Assembly: GCF_003674065.1 (NCBI RefSeq)
Contig: NZ_RDBE01000001.1
Span: 92,567-156,566, forward strand
Origin: Nocardioides mangrovicus
Lineage (GTDB): Bacteria > Actinomycetota > Actinomycetes > Propionibacteriales > Nocardioidaceae
DNA length: 64,000 nt
Reading direction: 5' to 3'
Shown here: positions 60,762 through 64,000 of the stretch, in pieces
Numbering within the stretch: position 1 is the first letter of the stretch
How the letters are laid out: every line of letters begins with the position of its first letter
Program-made: the position numbers and the translations under genes
The notes under the pieces: model-generated
What the model was told of the DNA's origin: nothing
Seen by the model: the letters and a program-made list of their open reading frames with translations, nothing else
Database searches by the model: none

Positions 60762-62330
60762 CTAGCTCGAGACCGACGCGGTGTTGAACTTGTAGTTGCC
60801 CAGTGGGAGGTACTTGCTCGGCTTGACCCCGGAGACCTTCGACGACGTCGCGTCGACCTGCTTGCGGAAGCCCCAGATGATGTAGCCGCCCTCGTTGTAC
60901 TCGATCTCCTGGGCGTCCTGCAGCAGCGTCTTGCGCTTGGCCTCGTCAGTCTCGGCCTGGGCCGAGGCGATCAGTCCGGCGAACTTGTCGTTGTTGAAGT
61001 GGGTCTCGTTGTACGTGCCGTTCTTCAGCGCGCACACCGCGGCCTGCGGGATGTAGTTGCGGGTGTTCCAGAAGTCCTGGGCGAAGGTGTAGCTGAGGTA
61101 GTCGTCGCCGTAGAACGGGTTCTTCTTCACCACGCTGACCTTGACCCCGGCCTTGGCCGCCTGCTGCACGAACAGCGAGGCACTGGCCGTGGCCACCGAG
61201 CCGATGTCGTCGCCGGTGAACAGCTGCACCGACAGGTCGGACTGCCCGGCCGCCTTGAGCAGTGACTTGGCCTGGTCGATGTCCTGCTCGCGCTGGGGTA
61301 GCTCGCTGGCGAAGGAGGGGTCGAACGGCGCGTAGAGATCGTTGCCCAGGCTGCCCTCGCCCGAGAGCGCCTGCTCGATCATCTGCTTGCGGTCGCAGAT
61401 CAGCCGCATCGCCTGGCGCACGCGGACGTCGCTGAACGGCTTCTGGTCGACGCGCATCGTGAAGGGGACCCAGGCGCCGGTCTCGGCCTCGACGATCTTG
61501 CCGGTCTTCTTCACCGAGCTCATCAGGTTGTACGGCAGGTTGTCCATGGTCTGGATCTGGCCCGCCGAGAGCGCATTCACCAAGGCGTTGGCGTCGGCGA
61601 AGTCCTGGATCTGCAGCTGGTCGACCTTGGCCTTGTCGCCCCAGTAGCCGTCGTAGCGCTCGAAGACGCTCTGCTTGCCCGGGGTGAAGGACTTGTACTT
61701 GAAGGCACCGGTGCCCACCGGGTTCTTCGGGTCGTAGTCGGTGGGGACGATGCCGAAGGTGTACTCGGCGAACAGCCAGTCGAGCACGGCGTAGGGCGTC
61801 TTGAGCGCGATGACGACCGTGCTGTCGTCGACCTTCTTGGTGCCGTCGAAGTCGATGAAGGTCGACAGGCCGGCGCCGGCGGAGCGGGGGTTCTTGGGGT
61901 CGGCGACGCGCTTGATGGAGAACAGGACGTCCTCGGGCGTCACGTCCTTGCCGTTGTGGAAGGTGACGCCCTTGCGCAGCTTCACGGTCCAGGTCTTGGC
62001 GTCCGAGGACGGCTCGATGGACTCCGCCAGCGCCGGTGCGATCTGGTAGTTGTCGTCCCAGAACAGCAGCGGCTCGTAGAGGTTGTTGATGCGGGCGATG
62101 TCGGCCGACTGCACGGGGCTGTGGGCGTCGAGGGTGTCCTTGCTGCTGCCGCCGCTGGTGCCGTGGATCAGCAGGCCGCCCGAGCCGCCGCCGCTGCCGC
62201 CGCTGCTCGAGCCGCCGCCGCACGCGGCGAGGAGCTGGCTGCCGCCGACCGCCGCAGCGGCGACGCCGCCCATGCGGAAGATGTCGCGTCGGGAGAACCG
62301 GGCACTGTCGAGAATCTCGTTGTTCGCCAT
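60762..62330 (-). CDS. ABC transporter substrate-binding lipoprotein (SBP_bac_5)
   Basis: Extracellular binding protein of 522 aa. The N-terminus combines a twin-arginine motif (SRRDIFRMGG, Arg14-Arg15) with a lipobox ending LLAAC (Cys37), so a Tat-exported lipoprotein is likely; a Gly/Ser linker follows. The body is a DppA/OppA-type clamshell (YEPLLFWDD, TWTVKLRKGVTFHNGKDVT are typical). Ligands of this family range from peptides to glycosides and quaternary amines; carnitine or a derivative is suggested only by neighbours. ATG 62330 has GGAGGTG. Divergent from the IclR gene. Confidence 0.93.
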   Translation of the reverse strand: MANNEILDSARFSRRDIFRMGGVAAAAVGGSQLLAACGGGSSSGGSGGGSGGLLIHGTSGGSSKDTLDAHSPVQSADIARINNLYEPLLFWDDNYQIAPALAESIEPSSDAKTWTVKLRKGVTFHNGKDVTPEDVLFSIKRVADPKNPRSAGAGLSTFIDFDGTKKVDDSTVVIALKTPYAVLDWLFAEYTFGIVPTDYDPKNPVGTGAFKYKSFTPGKQSVFERYDGYWGDKAKVDQLQIQDFADANALVNALSAGQIQTMDNLPYNLMSSVKKTGKIVEAETGAWVPFTMRVDQKPFSDVRVRQAMRLICDRKQMIEQALSGEGSLGNDLYAPFDPSFASELPQREQDIDQAKSLLKAAGQSDLSVQLFTGDDIGSVATASASLFVQQAAKAGVKVSVVKKNPFYGDDYLSYTFAQDFWNTRNYIPQAAVCALKNGTYNETHFNNDKFAGLIASAQAETDEAKRKTLLQDAQEIEYNEGGYIIWGFRKQVDATSSKVSGVKPSKYLPLGNYKFNTASVSS

Positions 62331-62331
62331 A

Positions 62332-62359
62332 CGAACACCTCCGTCTAGGATGCGAACAC
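62332..62359. promoter_or_regulatory. direct repeats in the importer/IclR divergent gap
   Basis: CGAACAC occurs at 62332-62338 and again at 62353-62359, 21 bp apart (two helical turns). TAGGAT (62346-62351) between them could be a -10 for the IclR gene. Plausible IclR binding site, unproven. Confidence 0.35.
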
Positions 62360-62400
62360 ACGGTGGTCCATCTCTCACCCGCGGTCAAGGAGGGATCTTG

Positions 62401-63198
62401 GTGGTTGCCCGAACCGTGACCCCGCGGACGTCTTCCGCCCCTAGTGGTCCAGACCGGTCCTCCTTCCGAGTGCAGTCCGTGGACCGGGCGGCGTCGCTGC
62501 TGCGCGCGGTGGCCGAGGCCAAGGCGGTCGGTGCCGGCACGACGGCGCTGGGCCGGACCTGTGGTGTCAACCGGGCCACCGCCTGGCGGATCCTGTCCAC
62601 CCTGCGCGGGCACGGACTGGTCGAGCAGGACCCGGCCAGCGGCCGGTGGAGCCTGGGCGCCGGGATCGTCGACCTGGTGCGCACGGCCGGTCTGGACGCC
62701 GTGCTCCACGAGGTGCACGAGGTGCTCGAGCACGTGGCGCTGCAGACCGGCGAGACCGCCGCGCTGGCCCAGCTGCGCAACGGCGTGCTGACCTACGTCG
62801 ACGAGGCCGCGCCCGCCGCCGTCGTTTCGGTGACCTGGGTCGACCGGCCGCTCAGCCTGCACGCCACCTCCACGGGCAAGGTCGTGCTGGCCTGGTCCGC
62901 CGAGCAGGAGGTCGAGCGGCTGCTGCCGCGGCGCCTGGAACGTTTCACCTCGGCGACGGTGACCGACCGCCGCCGGCTGCGCGCGGACCTCGACCGGTGC
63001 CGCGAGCGCGGCTACGCCACCTGTCGCGGCGAGTTCGACGAGTCGGCCTGGGGGGTCTCGGCCCCCGTCGTCGACCCGGTGGGCCGGCTGCTGGCGGTCG
63101 TGAGCATCTGGGGGCCACCGCCCCGCGTGGGCGCCGAGCGGTTCCCCGCGCTGGCCGAGGTCGTCCGCGCCGCGGCCGACCAGCTGGCGCCGGGCTGA
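62401..63198 (+). CDS. IclR family transcriptional regulator
   Basis: Regulator of 265 aa. Winged HTH near residues 22-80 (VQSVDRAASLLRAVAEAKAV, RTCGVNRATAWRILSTLRGH), then the effector-binding domain with HATSTGKVVLAW and RGEFDESAWGVSAPVVD. GTG 62401 is chosen because AAGGAGGG lies six bases upstream; TTG 62398 is too near. Divergent from the binding protein gene, so it likely controls the importer and the downstream catabolic genes in response to a substrate or intermediate. Confidence 0.93.
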   Translation: MVARTVTPRTSSAPSGPDRSSFRVQSVDRAASLLRAVAEAKAVGAGTTALGRTCGVNRATAWRILSTLRGHGLVEQDPASGRWSLGAGIVDLVRTAGLDAVLHEVHEVLEHVALQTGETAALAQLRNGVLTYVDEAAPAAVVSVTWVDRPLSLHATSTGKVVLAWSAEQEVERLLPRRLERFTSATVTDRRRLRADLDRCRERGYATCRGEFDESAWGVSAPVVDPVGRLLAVVSIWGPPPRVGAERFPALAEVVRAAADQLAPG

Positions 63199-63223
63199 GA
63201 CCGGGGCTGAGACCGGGGCGGGC

Positions 63224-64000
63224 CTAGTCGCGGATCCGGCTGGCCAGCAGCGCCTCGGCCTCGGCGTCCAGCGCGGTGCCCGGCGCCAGGTCGACCACCA
63301 CCTGGCGGATCTCGCCGGTGAAGGAGTTGCGCAGTGCCGGGTAGTCGTCGACCACCGGGCTGCCCCGGTCGATGCCGACGTTGAAGGTCTCGTCGAAGGC
63401 GAAGTAGTAGGCGGTCGTCTCCTCGACCCGTCCGCGGCCGACCAGGTCGCCGTCGAGCACGATCACCGCCTCGCCACCACTGCCGGGCGGGCCGCCGTCG
63501 TAGTCGAACTGCAGCTCCACCTCGTGCTCGCCGGGCCAGAGCACCTCGGTGGCCCGCACGACGGTGAGGTCCTTGCCGTAGCGGTTGTAGGCGTAGCAGG
63601 GCCGACCGTCGACGACGTAGAGCGACCAGCCGCCGAAGCGGCCGCCCTGGGCCACGAGCACGCCCTGGGTGGACTGGGGCGGGTGGTCGGCGGGGATGTC
63701 GAGCCGCACGGTGATCCGGTGGGTGCGGTTCTTGACGTTCGGCGCGGCCTCCTCCGACAGCCGGCCGCTGTGTGGGCCGAGCAGCATCCGGGTGCGGCCG
63801 TGGTGCAGGTCGTAGCGTCCGGCGAGCTCGGGGTTCTCGCGCTCGGTGACCCGGTCGTCCAGCGGGAGCACCTGGTACTTCTCGGCCTCGGCGTCGAACA
63901 GCGCCTGCAGCCGCGCCAGGCGCTCGGGATCGTCGGCGGCCACGTCGTGGGCCTGCGACCAGTCGGTGCCGGTGTCGTAGAGCTCCCAGGTGTCGGCGTC
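63224..64000 (-). CDS. arylsulfatase, C-terminal part (5' end outside the window)
   Basis: At least 258 residues of a type I sulfatase running off the right edge. The visible part starts in DADTWELYDTGTDWSQAHDV and continues FDAEAEKYQVLPLDDRVTER, the conserved middle of a large arylsulfatase subfamily, and ends in a beta-sandwich domain (VELQFDYDGGPPG and so on). The catalytic CxPxR segment would lie upstream of the window and should need formylglycine from the enzyme encoded at 52683-53570. Stop at 63224 is 25 bases from the convergent IclR stop. Confidence 0.88.
   Translation of the reverse strand, partial: DADTWELYDTGTDWSQAHDVAADDPERLARLQALFDAEAEKYQVLPLDDRVTERENPELAGRYDLHHGRTRMLLGPHSGRLSEEAAPNVKNRTHRITVRLDIPADHPPQSTQGVLVAQGGRFGGWSLYVVDGRPCYAYNRYGKDLTVVRATEVLWPGEHEVELQFDYDGGPPGSGGEAVIVLDGDLVGRGRVEETTAYYFAFDETFNVGIDRGSPVVDDYPALRNSFTGEIRQVVVDLAPGTALDAEAEALLASRIRD

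Overview
The window is high-GC actinobacterial chromosome (GTG starts are common, nearly every gene pair in an operon overlaps by 1-8 nt, menaquinone is the quinone). Gene content and order suit a Nocardioides-type member of the Propionibacteriales. That placement is an inference from gene content, not from a marker gene.

Layout. (1) 1-7.3 kb: a secreted lytic transglycosylase, then a six-gene overlapping operon hemL - histidine phosphatase - TlpA/ResA-like thioredoxin - ccdA - resB - ccsB (haem precursor synthesis plus system II cytochrome c maturation). (2) 7.3-19.5 kb: a repeat element, small membrane proteins, and most of the menaquinone pathway (menA, menE-menC-menD, isochorismate synthase, menG), interspersed with an Na+/H+ antiporter fused to a UBP-type zinc finger, an MBL-fold hydrolase and an L,D-transpeptidase. 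menB and menH are not in the window. (3) 19.7-36.5 kb: a complete 14-gene nuoA-N operon behind a sigma70-like promoter and a probable Rex operator, ending in a translationally coupled polyprenyl diphosphate synthase. (4) 36.6-52.7 kb: accessory region with a DGPF/ECF sigma pair, two NmrA-type reductases each with its own divergent regulator, RarD, a low-GC two-gene HTH/ImmA-IrrE unit, three SDRs, LysR and TetR regulators with clear palindromic operators, two flavoproteins and a rhodanese. (5) 52.7-64 kb: formylglycine-generating enzyme, then a probable carnitine-degradation set (thioesterase, carnitine dehydrogenase, BKACE), a serine hydrolase, a Dpp/Opp-type ABC importer, an IclR regulator and the 3' part of an arylsulfatase, the likely client of the formylglycine-generating enzyme.

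How it fits together: regions 1-3 build and feed the respiratory chain (haem, cytochrome c, menaquinone head group, isoprenoid tail, complex I). Region 5 looks like a catabolic island for carnitine or an acyl-carnitine-like compound plus sulfate-ester cleavage.

Most unusual observations: two palindromic elements lying in frame inside genes (menD and the formylglycine-generating enzyme); a 160-bp intergenic element with repeated ends; a -10 motif placed six bases before the start codon of at least eight stand-alone genes (leaderless transcription); and the uncharacterised HTH/ImmA-IrrE unit with its near-perfect 14-bp operator arms. No tRNA, rRNA, CRISPR array, transposase or integrase was seen, and no gene-free stretch exceeds 300 bases.
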